Shown here piece by piece: positions 1 through 10,717 of a stretch of 64,000 bases of DNA; within the stretch, counting starts at the first letter, position 1, and each line of letters opens with the position of its first letter. The stretch is from Catonia carolina (taxonomy: Eukaryota; Arthropoda; Insecta; Hemiptera; Achilidae), in the NCBI GenBank assembly GCA_035578175.1, contig JAQMRL010000011.1:3173501-3237500 (forward strand), written 5' to 3'. The notes beneath the pieces are model-generated. The model was given only the letters and a program-made list of their open reading frames with translations. It did no database searches and was not told the DNA's origin. The translations under genes were made by a program, and so were the position numbers.

Positions 1-735
1 ACTAGAGCACCCGACACGAACATTTCCATCAAAATCGGTCAACCGGAAGTAGTAGTTTATTTGTGTAATTTCTCACTTTTTGGCGTTTTTTTCAAACACT
101 GGTCCTACGATATTTTTAAAAATCGCCTTATTTACTAAATTTTGTATGCTCTACAAGATAGGGTAGGCGCCATGTCTGCTGAAATTCTTGGTGAGGCTGT
201 TTTCTCGTAAAAAATGGGTTTTTTAATATTACGGCTTTAATATGCATTGTAGCGCAAAAAGATATAGTATAATAAAAAAATGTAGAGAATTTAAAATCTT
301 ACAACTTTTATTCCAAACATTTTTTTGTATAACGCTTAGTTTAGCGGTAATTAGCGATTTCCTGTTTTTTTCTCTCACGAAAATGTGTGAAAAATCGATT
401 TTTTAAAAGATTTCGGCCTTAGTATGCATTTTACGATAAAAGTGTATACAATAAAATTTATAGGAAATTAAAAGATTAATTTTAGTTTTTAAGAAACTTT
501 TATTTAAAGCATTTTTCTCTATAGAGCCTAGTTTACCGTGAAAGAGTGATTTTCCGTATTTTTAAGCCGAACTGAGGTCGATTTTCATTTTGCGTCTTTC
601 ACTCATGATTAAAATAAGGTTATATTTTTTGAGGTTAGTTTTTGTTTATTTTTAATGTTTCATTACTAATGTTAGGTAAAATTGGTCATTATTTGCATTG
701 GCAAGAGGAAGTTGTGTGAGTGTTTCATACCATAT
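1..735 (+). repeat. GT-family interspersed repeat, copy A (cut by window start)
   Basis: Matches the copies near 10.7, 13.6, 29.6, 41.0, 49.2, 55.7 and 63.8 kb. Shared landmarks are the 'CAACCGGAAGTAGTAG' block, 'GGTAGGCGCCATGTCTGCTG', and a repeated 'TTTCGGCCTTAGTATGCATT' phrase. It ends near a 'GTGTTTCATACCA' motif that all complete copies share. It has no long ORF and no visible terminal inverted repeat. The class is not recognised. The 5' half, with the GT run, lies outside the window. Confidence 0.8.
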
Positions 736-1177
736 TTTTAACTCATGTGGTTTTACATGCAAATATTGACGCTTTGAAGGGTTTCATTCACTATAGATCA
801 AGGCCTCAAACTAGTTAGTTTGAGGCCTTGAACTCAGTTTAGAGTGAAAAAATTATATGTAAGGAAAGAAATAAGGAAAGGAAACTAATAGAAAGGCGAC
901 GTGTATTCCAAAAACAAAAAATATACGGTCACTGGGATACGCCCTTTTCACAATCACACGAGTTTTTCCGAATTACGCACATATCAAATCGAACAAAAAT
1001 CGGTAATTTTGTTTAAATTTATTTATTTTATATAAAATTATCGTATATGTACCTGTTTGAATTTATTTAAATGTAAAAGTATTTATTTAATATGAAACTG
1101 TCATTTATTTAACTTTTTAAATATGTACTTCTTTTTCGACTAGTACTTCTGTTCAGATTAGCGAGTGCCTGCTATAT
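736..1177. other. AT-rich spacer with a perfect 32-bp palindrome
   Basis: No coding potential was seen. At 799-830 two perfect 15-bp arms (starting CAAGGCCTCAAACTA) are separated by 2 bases, so the stretch could form a hairpin. The rest is low-complexity AT-rich DNA. Confidence 0.5.
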
Positions 1178-1356
1178 TGTTGTTTATGTCATTAGCCGAA
1201 AGGCTGGTTTGAATATCTAAAGGCTTAACCAAGCAAAACGTGGAGCAAGGTGGTTTACCTTGCCTTCCTCACTGAGTGGAAACGTATGCTTATCAGCATG
1301 CCAGGCCCTCTGAAAATCACCTACTTTCAACCCTGTAAATGAGACCTTTACTTCAT
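1178..1356 (-). mobile_element. SINE-1 fragment (3' part)
   Basis: Reverse-oriented copy of the 390-bp SINE-1 family. It starts at the GTTGTTTA-type tail and covers the conserved 'GCCGAAAGGCTGG' and 'CTTATCAGCATGCCAGG' blocks. The head is missing. The ATG at 1339, the start of the longest open frame into the next exon, falls inside this SINE and is probably not the real start of that gene. Confidence 0.8.
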
Positions 1357-1406
1357 GTTTTTATCTGCATTCAAACATTTTGTATCATGTTCTTCCTTTC
1401 TTACAG

Positions 1407-4400
1407 TTCAGAGGACATACAATACGATGAAAATGAAGAAGCTAATCAACGTAACTCGTCAGACAGCTCAGATTCTGATTTCTTGCCGGAATTAGTGATA
1501 GAGGTACACGAAGAAATACCCGAAACCATTGTTACGGGTAGGCGAATTGTCAATATAGACCACGTTTTGAGACAGCTTGAAACAGTTGCCACTCACCGAT
1601 TGACATGCACTATGGGGAAATTCAAATTACAAAAAGAAATTGTGAATGGTTTTTATTCAACCTGGGTGTATTATTGTGACAACTGCGAAAAAGAGTTCTG
1701 TGTTACTTCAGAACCAGAAGAAAAAAAAGAAGAGTTAAATGAAGCATTAGTATGGGGCGCACTATCGATTGGAATCGGGCATTTCCAGGCTGAGGAATTG
1801 TTCGGTGTAATGGACGTTCCTTTAATGAGTTTCAGGAAGTTCAAACGACATGAAAAAAAAATTGGTGAGGTAAGTTACTTTCGTACTATCATATAAATAA
1901 AAACTTTACGCCCCTTTTTATAGTATGCCGACATACCAATACTTTTTTAATAAGCTTACAACTGAAATTACATTGTTATTGTAGCCCAAAACTATTTGAA
2001 GTTGGAAGTACCGATTTCAGTCATTACTTTGTTATCTCAGAAGAGATAATGGTAATGAGTAATACAGTCTATTGACAAATTGAAGTTGTTTAGCAAAAGT
2101 TGTGTAGTTGTAAATGTTTCTTCAACCATTTATTACAAAACAACGAAAAATCGCAATGATTTGATGAATACATAAATAAAAAAATCGTAAAACAGAAATA
2201 CACAGTAACGTTTAAGAAACTCAAACAATCTGAATCGAATTAAAATATTATTTCTCTATGGTAAGTGTAATAACACATTTGCGTTACTTCGTACTAGAAG
2301 CATCACACGAAATCCGTTACCTCTTTCTAGTTGCAGCTTACGTAGGTTATGAAAAACACCATAGGCCTACATCTTGTACTTCAGGTTGTAGACTAAAAAA
2401 ATAATTAAGTTTTTTAAATCTTTCAATTTCAGAGCTGGAACGATAAACTTGGGGAAAAAATGCTTGAAAACGCTGAGGAAGAGAAACGTATAGCGGTTCA
2501 GAAAGGCAACTTATGGAATGGACTCCCTTTCATAACAGTTATTGGGGATGCTAGCTGGGCTAAGAGATCATACGGTCACGGGCTAAATTCATCTGCTGGA
2601 GTGGTAAGGTTCTTTTCAAACATATCTACTATATTAATCCATCCATTGTAACCCGTAACGGACCATCTAGTTTAAGTAGAGGCGGCTTTCATTTTTTGAA
2701 AAAAATAAAAAGTGGAGGGATTAAAGATCCTGATGAGCGACTAACGAGTAATATTGATCGATTTAGTCGATTTTTTAAAACTATCGAATCACACGAATTA
2801 ATTAAAAAATTAGTCGAAAAGCCTTCTCGCTAATTACGCGCGAGTTTGAGTACTACAACTAATCTTTAATCGAGTCGGCAATCAAATATTTGTCATCCGC
2901 TTGATTATTCCTACAATGTAACCTAAAGAATACTATTTTAAAGAAGTAGCCTACGTGAATTTTTTCACATATATAGACCTAATAATTATGATATTATTAT
3001 TACGAAATAACGTTTAAAAAAAATTAATTTTATAATAATTTTATTTAGAAATTTAAAGGGTAATGTAAGATCCTAACAAATTTATTGTTTTTAAAATTTC
3101 TAAAGCAAATACTACAGCAGTAAAACGAAATTTAGTCGAATAGGTAGTAAAAAAAATTACTACCTATAATATATTGGACGTATTTTATTACTCGGAACAG
3201 TAACTACAATCACAAAAATAACACACAGTACCCGTATAGTTTCCTATACGAACAAATTGTAAACTGACATGCTGATACACGAAATCAGTCACTACCTTTC
3301 ATAACAAAAAACTGATGTTTGTTTGGGTTTGGTGAGCAGTTCAGGCGCTAACCGACTGCTATATGTGCGCCTTTACTGCTAGTGTAGACGTAACTATAAT
3401 ACAGACATAACAACTATATACTATTACTACTATCGGTCTTGTGTGTATTCGCTCTTGGCTAAATAGTCGTTACTTCTAGGTCTGCCAACTAGCGGTCCAA
3501 CTAATATCAGTCAAATAATTAATTGATTATGGAAATTAGTCATTACTTTTATTAGTAAATAGTAGGAATTTTTAATAATAATAATAATAAGTTTTTATTC
3601 AATGACTGATATCACAGAATAGAATGCGTCAATACGCTACAAATTTACAAACAACACAAAACTAAAATATACAATACAAGTAACGCAAAACACAACCAAG
3701 AAATATTCTTACAAAACATACAATAAAACTAAAAATCATTTTTAAAAGTCATCTAACTTAGATTAATTTGTCTTCCCATAATCAAAAAGTTATGTCGACC
3801 CGACCTGCAAAAACTTTTGGGTCTTTTCAGTTATCCTCCCCCCCCCCCAGCAAAATTTGTCACATTTTTGGGTATTTCATATCTAAAAAATCCTACTTTA
3901 ATATTTTTCAAGTTAACGTTAAATATAGGCCTATATAGCGAAAATACGGTGTTATTGAAAATACGTAAAACTATTTATTGAAAATTATTAAATTATTTAG
4001 GCCCCTAATAATATTTAATTTAATTATGTTACTAAACTAATGTCATTGAAAAATTTATTTTTTGCCGATTTAAAATAAAATATCCCGATTAATTTGTTTT
4101 TTATTGAACATTACTGTGTATTGAACAATAGTACTGTATAAAAAATCGAATGAAGATAAATGAGGTAAGTACTCAATGAGTTTACATTACATACAGTAAC
4201 AATATTGACAAAAAACAATCTATTTACCCTACCTACATTTAGGATTTTCCTACCTATTTAGGATTTTCCTACCTATTTCTGACGTGTAGGATTTTTTTAA
4301 ATATTTTTCCCATTCTTATCGTTAGAAATACTCTAATATTACATACATCCACAAAATATGACAAATTTTGCTTGGGGGGGGGGGGGATAACAGAAAAGCC

Positions 4401-7047
4401 AATTCTTCCGTCTTATAAAACGGGTTTTGCATCAACCAAGAACGGATTTTTGTCCTGAATTTTTTGTTGGCACCGTCCTTGCTGCTAAAGACAATTAGTT
4501 ATAAATATAACCAAATATTTTCACTCCATTACGCAAAAACTTGATGGCTTGTATCCCTCAACTGAATACGTGGAACGTCCAGATCTGTCCTTAATCTGGT
4601 TTATACCCGTGGATATCAAACCTTAGCTGATACGTATTCAAGTTCTTTTTACGTAAATTGTATAGGTACTGGCATAATTTTTAATTCCTTGAAAAGGGGT
4701 TTGCAACGCTCACGCGAAGGTTTGTTAAGCAGTAGGTCTGATTGTTTTTTTGAGCCAACAAAATTTTGTAAAGTGCAGAGATACGACCTAATAAATGAAT
4801 GCCATAGGTAATGTGGCTTTGGAAAAGCGAAAAATAAATCGACAACAGTGTATTTAGGGAAACAAAGGTCAGAGTTTACGGAGGATAAAAAGGACGATGG
4901 ATAACCTTTCCGCAAACGTCAACTGACGTTTAAAATCAAACGTCATGTGACGTTTATTTTTTTCTTCAAGGTACATCCAATAAGAATAGAGGCAGATAAT
5001 TTATCACTATAAGAAAAGGCAGAGGCTACAATATAGAGCCCTGCGGGCGTTAATAAAGTAATTTTAAGCTTTAATTATCAAAGCTACGTTTAATAAAGCT
5101 ATTTGGAATACCCTAGTTTTAGTTTTTAGTAAATATTACAACTCTTGCAACTGGGAAGACCTTTTATAGCATTAGCCACATTTCTGTCACAAACTAATTA
5201 GTCTAATTAGATAGTCCCTTAACTGCTTTATTTAATTGAAATAAAAATTTTTTCAGGGCGTTATAATTGGTGCTGAAACCAAAAAACTTCTGTTTGTTGG
5301 AGTGCGCAATAAGTACTGCTACGTCTGTGCACTGAATAAAAGTAAACAGAAAGAAATAGCACACGAATGTTTCATAAATTATAAAGGACCTTCTACAGGA
5401 ATGGAAAGTGAAGTAATTGTAGAAGGATTTAGAAGGAGTGAACAAGACTATGGACTTGTATACAAGTGTTATATAGGTGATGGTGATTCAAATGTATTCG
5501 CCAAAATTCAAGAAAGATGCCAGTACGGGAGGTATGTACAAAAAATTGAGTGTGCCAATCACATGGTCAGAAATTTAAGTGCTAAATTACATAAGCTCTC
5601 CTCCGATTCCAGATATCCGTTATTCTCACGTAAATCTCTGTCTTCAGTGACTACGGAAGAAACAATTAGTCGTCTGGAAAGACTAGTAAAAGGCATTCGA
5701 ACGGCAATTAAACACTGTCCTGATCGAAGTGATGAGTCAGTAAAATTACTGAGACAGGACATTTTTAACTCCGTAAACCACGTGTTTGGACAGCATGAAA
5801 AGTGTAGGGATTATTTCTGCAAGAGGAAAGAAAGAGCAGAAGTCAATCTTGCCAACCAATTGGACAAAGAATTTATGGATAAAATCCGTGAGTTTATTCA
5901 ACCTCTTTGTGATAAAGCGGGTTCCCTTGCGTGGAATGAAACCACTAATTGTGCAGAAAGGTTTATGGGCATAATTGCAAAATTTTGTGGCGGTAAGCGA
6001 ATCGACTTCACAAAAAGAGGTACATACAGAAGACGATGCTTCGGTGCTGGGCTGGCGCACTTTGGTGGCCCAAAATGGCATCTCAGTCCCTGGAAAAAGA
6101 TGCAGAGTAGGAGTCCCGGGGCTTATTTTAAGAAGGTAATGGAAAGAAGGGAGGTAGTGCACTCAAAACGAAAATTAAGATTTTCAGAAAACGCAGTACC
6201 ACAGTCACGTAAGAGAAAACGTTTTGCTACTTACGATCAAGAATACGGACCAGATGCTACAGTACCAGACATAGAGGAAGAAGAAATGATTCGTAAAAAG
6301 GAAGAATTTTTAGAAATTATAAGGCAGGAAGGCCTAGAGAGAGACGCACTCGAACGACGAACTATCGGCCAGCATTCTAGTATTGAGTGGAAGGAAAAAC
6401 GTATAAACAGGCTGACTGCATCAAATTTTGGCAATGTCATAAAACGTCGACTTTATACGTCATGTCATTGTCTTGTAAAAACTTTACTTTTTCCAAAAGA
6501 ACTGAACACCAAAGCAATTCGTTTTGGAAGAGGTAACGAAAATGTTGCAGTTGGCATGTACGAAACCCAAACTGGTAGGAAAGTTGATAAGTGTGGATTA
6601 TTTATTGACCGTGATAATCCATTCCTGGGAGCTAGTCCTGATGGACTGATTGGTGACAGAGGCTTAATAGAAGTTAAGTGTATAAAAATTGAACAGACAT
6701 TACTTGAATTTGTAACAGATAATAAAAAAACTTGGCTTCATGTAGATATACACAAACAATTAAAACTAAAAAGGAACCACAGTTATTTTTTCCAGATTCA
6801 AGGGCAACTAAATATTGCAAAAAGAGATTGGTGCGATCTAGTTGTATACACGGGAAAGGAAATATTTATTGAAAATATTGAAAGAGATGAAGCCCTGTGG
6901 AACAATATTATGGTTCCAAAATTAATTAAATTTTATATGAATTGCATGCTACCAGAAATTATTGATAGCCGTATTAATCGAGGTCTCAAAGCCAGAGATC
7001 CAGAATATGTAATTGAAGCTCAAGGCGAGAGACAAAAGAATAATTAA
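1407..7047 (+). CDS. Mutator-like DDE transposase fused to YqaJ-type nuclease, three visible exons
   Basis: Three exons join in frame: 1407-1869, 2433-2603 and 5257-7047. Introns are GT-AG with good donors (GTAAGT, GTAAGG) and pyrimidine-rich acceptors, and both joins are phase 0. The visible model has about 807 residues and no internal stop. In order it shows: an acidic serine-rich N-terminus; a Cys pair (YYCDNCEKEF) that may bind zinc; a Mutator-like transposase core with GDASWAKRSYGHG (Asp about residue 193), IGDGDSNVF (Asp about 286/288) and NCAERFMGIIAKFCGGKR (Glu about 445); then a YqaJ/lambda-exonuclease-like domain with LTASNFGNV, LGASPDGLI (Asp about 673), LIEVKC (Glu and Lys about 683 and 685) and QIQGQL. 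The family pairing is recognised from Mutator-like transposase and YqaJ domain knowledge. Activity is inferred only. The first exon is not found: an acceptor (TTCTTACAG) ends at 1406, and the upstream ATG lies in a SINE. The gene could be transposon-borne or domesticated. Confidence 0.8.
1870..2432 (+). other. Intron 1 of the transposase-nuclease gene
   Basis: The donor is GTAAGT at 1870 and the acceptor TTTCAATTTCAG ends at 2432. The AT-rich content holds no recognised element. Confidence 0.75.
3573..3790 (-). mobile_element. Possible LINE 3' tail
   Basis: Read on the minus strand, this is a T- and GT-rich 3'-UTR-like sequence. It ends in 'GAATAAAAAC' followed by a short TTA-repeat tail, as non-LTR retrotransposons often do. 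No coding part is present, so the lineage cannot be told. Confidence 0.35.
3821..4400. mobile_element. MITE-like element with C/G-run inverted ends
   Basis: The ends are inverted copies for about 45 bp. The left reads 'CTTTTCAGTTATCC', a C run, then 'AGCAAAATTTGTCACA'. The reverse complement of the right reads 'CTTTTCTGTTATCC', a C run, then 'AAGCAAAATTTGTCATA'. The interior has short tandem 'CCTACCTATTTAGGATTTT' units. No clear target duplication was found and the superfamily is unknown. Confidence 0.6.
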
Positions 7048-7060
7048 CTAATATTAGTGT

Positions 7061-7066
7061 AATAAA
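7061..7066 (+). terminator. Polyadenylation signal AATAAA
   Basis: The hexamer begins 14 bases after the stop codon of the transposase-nuclease gene. That is short but usable, and it fits the 3' end of that transcription unit. Confidence 0.45.
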
Positions 7067-7128
7067 GAAATGTTAAAGCCCTTTGTTGATTCCAATAATT
7101 AAAGACAGTTACAGTGGAAAAAGAATTT

Positions 7129-7687
7129 TGGGGAAGCACGAGGAAACCCTATAATTACCTCGCAGATACTGGGGAAGCACGAGGAAACCCTATAATTACC
7201 TCGCAGATACTGGGGAAGCACGAGGAAACCCTATAATTACCTCGAAGATTACTGGGGAAGCACGAGGAAACCCTACAATTACCTCGAAGATTACTGGGGA
7301 AGCACGAGAAAACCCTACAATTACCTCGGAGATTACTGGGGAAGCACGAGGAAACCCTACAATTACCTCGAAGATTACTGGGGAAGCACGAGGAAACCCT
7401 ACAATTACCTCGAAGATTACTGGGGAAGCACGAGGAAACCCTACAATTATCTCGAAGATTACTGGGGAAGCACGAGGAAACCCTATAATTACCTCGCAGA
7501 TACTGGGGAAGCACGAGGAAACCCTATAATTACCTCGAAGATAACTTTTTTTTTTTTTTTTGGTTTAACGTCCGACTGTTCTGCAATTACTGCTAATGCA
7601 GACGGTCGAAGATTACTGGGGAAGCACGAGGAAACCCTATAATTACCTCGCAGATACTGGGGAAGCACGAGAAACCCTAAAATTACG
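7129..7687. repeat. Minisatellite, 41/42-bp unit, 12 copies
   Basis: Ten copies of a unit starting GGGGAAGCACGAGGAAACCC run from 7130 to 7545, and two more follow 7606. Each unit has a short inverted pair (CGAGG ... CCTCG). Units alternate between GCAGATAC (41 bp) and GAAGATTAC (42 bp) endings. Long open frames on the minus strand here are repeat artefacts. The array starts 84 bp past the stop of the transposase-nuclease gene. Confidence 0.95.
7546..7605 (-). mobile_element. SINE-3 tail inserted in the minisatellite
   Basis: A T run followed by GGTTTAACGTCCGACTGTTC is the reverse of the SINE-3 3' end seen at 38.7 and 60.3 kb. It is flanked by 11-bp near-identical copies, TCGAAGATAAC at 7535-7545 and TCGAAGATTAC at 7606-7616. 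This fits target-primed insertion of a strongly 5'-truncated SINE. Confidence 0.75.
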
Positions 7688-8017
7688 AAAAACAACACAA
7701 AAATTCACTAAATGATTAATTCACAAATATGTATATAGTTTGAATTTAATATTACTTTGAATGTAGAAATAAAAATAAATTATTTTATTTCATTAATGGT
7801 CATAAGCTCACACAGTATGTTTTTAAATGTAAAAAAAAATCTAAATACCACTATTGTAATCTATATTTTTATTGTAAAATGTAAATAAATCAGCTTGTGT
7901 ATATAACCGATTTTATTTTACTTGTATTTCATTTTGAAACCCGTATTTTCATTTTGTTACCAATATTTCAATATTTAAGTAAAATCCCGGAATTTTGAGG
8001 AAAGCAGAATACCGTTT
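7688..8017. other. AT-rich spacer
   Basis: Low-complexity AT-rich DNA with no gene or recognised repeat. Confidence 0.5.
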
Positions 8018-8178
8018 TTTGAAAGTCGCATCAACAGCTTGGTCACTAGCGACTACTTTGGGTATCGGTACTGTAACGGTTGTATGTTAAAATTTCCAGA
8101 CCCTAGTTGTGAATTGAACCCGGCACCTTTTGCTTTGTAAGCTAGCGCTCTAGTCACTACGCAACGGAAGCGGTCGCA
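8018..8178 (-). mobile_element. SINE-2, tRNA-derived
   Basis: The reverse complement shows a tRNA-like head (GTTGCGTAGTGACTAGAGCG, box A-like; GGTGCCGGGTTCAATTC, box B-like). After it comes the SINE-2 body 'AGTAGTCGCTAGTGACCAAG' and the tail 'GATGCGACTTTC'. Family members recur at 37.8, 45.1 and 57.1 kb. Confidence 0.75.
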
Positions 8179-9719
8179 AATACCAAATTTATCCCGACAG
8201 ATAGCCAATATATTTTTTTTAGATGAGGAGTGTGTAAGTACTCAACAGTTTGAGTAATAATGAATATCAATGTACGCGCACACCAGTAAACATTATAGTA
8301 AATTGTAGCTGAATGTATGCGAAAGAAAGTAAGCTATTTAGAAACACAATCAGGTACGTGGGAAATTTTCTATTCATTTGTGAATGTTAGTGGGATACCT
8401 ACCACTCGATTCCGGTTTTTTTGAAGAAACCCGTGTAAAGGACGTATTTCATTTAAAAATAGAGTAATAACTGCGTTTGAAGGCTTGCATGATAAAGGTA
8501 AGTATATATTGTTCAATCTTGCTTTTGTAGCAAAACCGGCTGAATTGAATATGACCTGTAAAAGGGAATAAACGCTCCGAAATTTGCAGAATAGTAGTCT
8601 ATTTTCAGACATTCTTCACAAAAAAACTAAAGGTTATAATATTATCTTTTATAATTTTTTTTTCTAAATGCACTTGTCCGTGCTTTCATATAATAACATA
8701 TGTCATATAAATAACTGTAGGAGTGGGTCAATGACATCAGCTCAAAGAGAGACATTTTTCCGCCTGCATTTTACTATCCATATTCACTTAACTCTTACAT
8801 CGCTTGAATAGTCGTATAGTGTGGTAAGCGAGGGCGTTTGATGAATCAAATTTTTCGCTAGACATTTTACTATAATACTAAACAGAATAAAAAAAAAATA
8901 TTGACAATAACGCGCGACTTTGCATAACTGTAACTGGCGTAAAAAAAACGGAGTTTCATGTTATTTTTTTTAAACATCTCTCGAAGTTTTCTTAATGTCT
9001 CATAAAATTTTAAATTTTTTTGGATAAAAAAAGCGAAGATCTCGGAATTAGTGTTCAAAGAGTTAATATTCTAAAACCTATCAGTCGCACATGGATTATT
9101 GTAAATTTTTTATTAAAATGTTACTAATTTTAACATATTCAGTCACATCTGACAGTGAACGTAAATATAAAAAGTTGATGTTTATGAATATCGTAGATAT
9201 AAATAGCACGACACAGATGTGAGTGAATAAAAGGCCTCGTCAATATGATTGTGTGGTGGTCAAAAATGAGGAGTCCTATTAGTAAGGAGTTTTATAGCAG
9301 TGGGGGAGTAGTAACAGGTTCATTCTCAAAATGAGAACTGGATTTCATGTAGTTCTTAATTTCTACTCAAGGAGAGCCACTGTGCTGCTCACATTCGAAT
9401 CGGCTTCACATCAGCCGGCGTCAGAACAACCTTAATGGCTCTATGTACGTATGGGGTGTATGACGTTGGGTATGCACGTCATTCGGTCTGCAAATTAAGC
9501 ACAATGGACGATAATGATAATAAGGAGGTGAGCGGTCATAAAATTTTCTACAACTACCCTTTGATAAGTCACCGATACTTGAGTAATTTATGACAGGGAA
9601 GCAATAAAAGTACCCTCTATCTCCTTCCTGAAGAAAGGGTAGAGAGTAATAAACAGCAAACCTAGAAATAACTAAACTACAAAGGAAACTAGCCTTACGT
9701 ACATCAGGTAAAACATGTC
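8179..9719. other. AT-rich spacer
   Basis: No supported gene. A block at about 9445-9494 recurs in reverse at 28086-28135 (see findings). The slightly GC-richer stretch 9350-9470 has no recognisable coding frame. Confidence 0.4.
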
Positions 9720-10475
9720 ATTCAATAGAATTTCTGATAATGAAACCAACATTCCTATAACTCGAATTTTCTATATCTCGAATTGAATTTCAGTTCCCTT
9801 CATTCAACCTTCCATGCATTTACTGTGTAAAAATCCATCTATAACTCGAATTCCGTCATTTCTCCAAGTCGAACTTTTCATTTAGTTTCTTTTAACGAAA
9901 TTATGTACATAGTTCTCAAAATAGCATTTTTGGTCTTTTGAAAACTGTACTTTGAAGGTACAGTACTGTTTCTTTCATTTTAAGAGAAAATGTTCGACGA
10001 AAAAAGGTTACAGACCCTCAAAGTCATCTGGTTGCCTTTGCAGGCCTAACAAGCGTAAACCAAAACAATGAATTTCTTTGAATCGACGAATCTTTGGTGG
10101 ACCGCAGAACAATAGATCCATAGCCTGTCGGTACAATGTACCATATTCAGCATGTAGTCTACTGTAATTATAATAGCGTAATTTTGGAATACTGTAGTCT
10201 ATAGTGTATAAAATATGTATACATTACTTAACACTGTAGCTTATAGCTAAGTTAAATGCAACGCGCCGTATAGTACTGTTTTGCAAAATTACTCATGTCC
10301 TAAGTAGGCCTACATATTTCACATAATTGTAGGCTACTGTATTAGCCTATGTGGAATGTTCTGTGTTTTTTTATTTTGTAATAACTGATTTATTGTTATT
10401 TTTCCATAACTCAAAATTTCTGTATTTTTTCTGAATTTTTTTTCTCATCCCTTGAGGATTCAGGTTCGACTGTAA
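9720..10475 (-). mobile_element. Tigger/pogo-like remnant
   Basis: The right end reads 'AGGTTCGACTGTA', the reverse of the CAGTCGAACCT ends typical of pogo/Tigger elements. 'ATAACTCGAATT' phrases of the same kind occur at 9757-9860 and a variant at 10407. The left end is not clear and no transposase frame survives. The boundaries are approximate. Confidence 0.45.
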
Positions 10476-10717
10476 AAACCGACTGTATTAGGACTGTAAG
10501 TTCGACTGTATTAGAACCGATGTTAGACTTAGTGTAGTTTTTATACTCCATACATTTCAGTCAATGTTAATGTCGTATCATTAAAATAGAATTTTTAAAC
10601 TACTGTAATTATATCAAATTAAATCATTATTGAATTAAAGTACTATTGTAGGCCTACAACAAAAAAAGTGGTTTTCTCGTCCCTACTAACAATATTACCG
10701 ATTTCGGTTTTGTTTAC

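Larger units (their letters stand above)
2604..5256 (+). other. Intron 2 of the transposase-nuclease gene
   Basis: The donor is GTAAGG at 2604 and the acceptor TTTTTTCAG ends at 5256. It holds a possible LINE tail (3573-3790), a 580-bp inverted-repeat element (3821-4400), and a cluster of TGACGT/ACGTCA hexamers at about 4917-4957. The stretch 2650-3540 is AT-rich with no recognised element. Confidence 0.7.

Noticed and set aside
1339..1406. Signal peptide on the transposase-nuclease protein from its hydrophobic first residues
   Set aside because: That segment is encoded by SINE and probable intron sequence before the acceptor at 1406, so it is probably not translated.
4915..4960. Cluster of TGACGT/ACGTCA hexamers as a CRE-type enhancer
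   Set aside because: In an intron full of mobile DNA, and more likely internal repeats of an element. No promoter context.
7155..7698. Minus-strand open frames of RGNCRVSSCFPSNL-type repeats
   Set aside because: They are translations of the 42-bp minisatellite. Period and identity are explained by the DNA repeat, with no start or promoter evidence.
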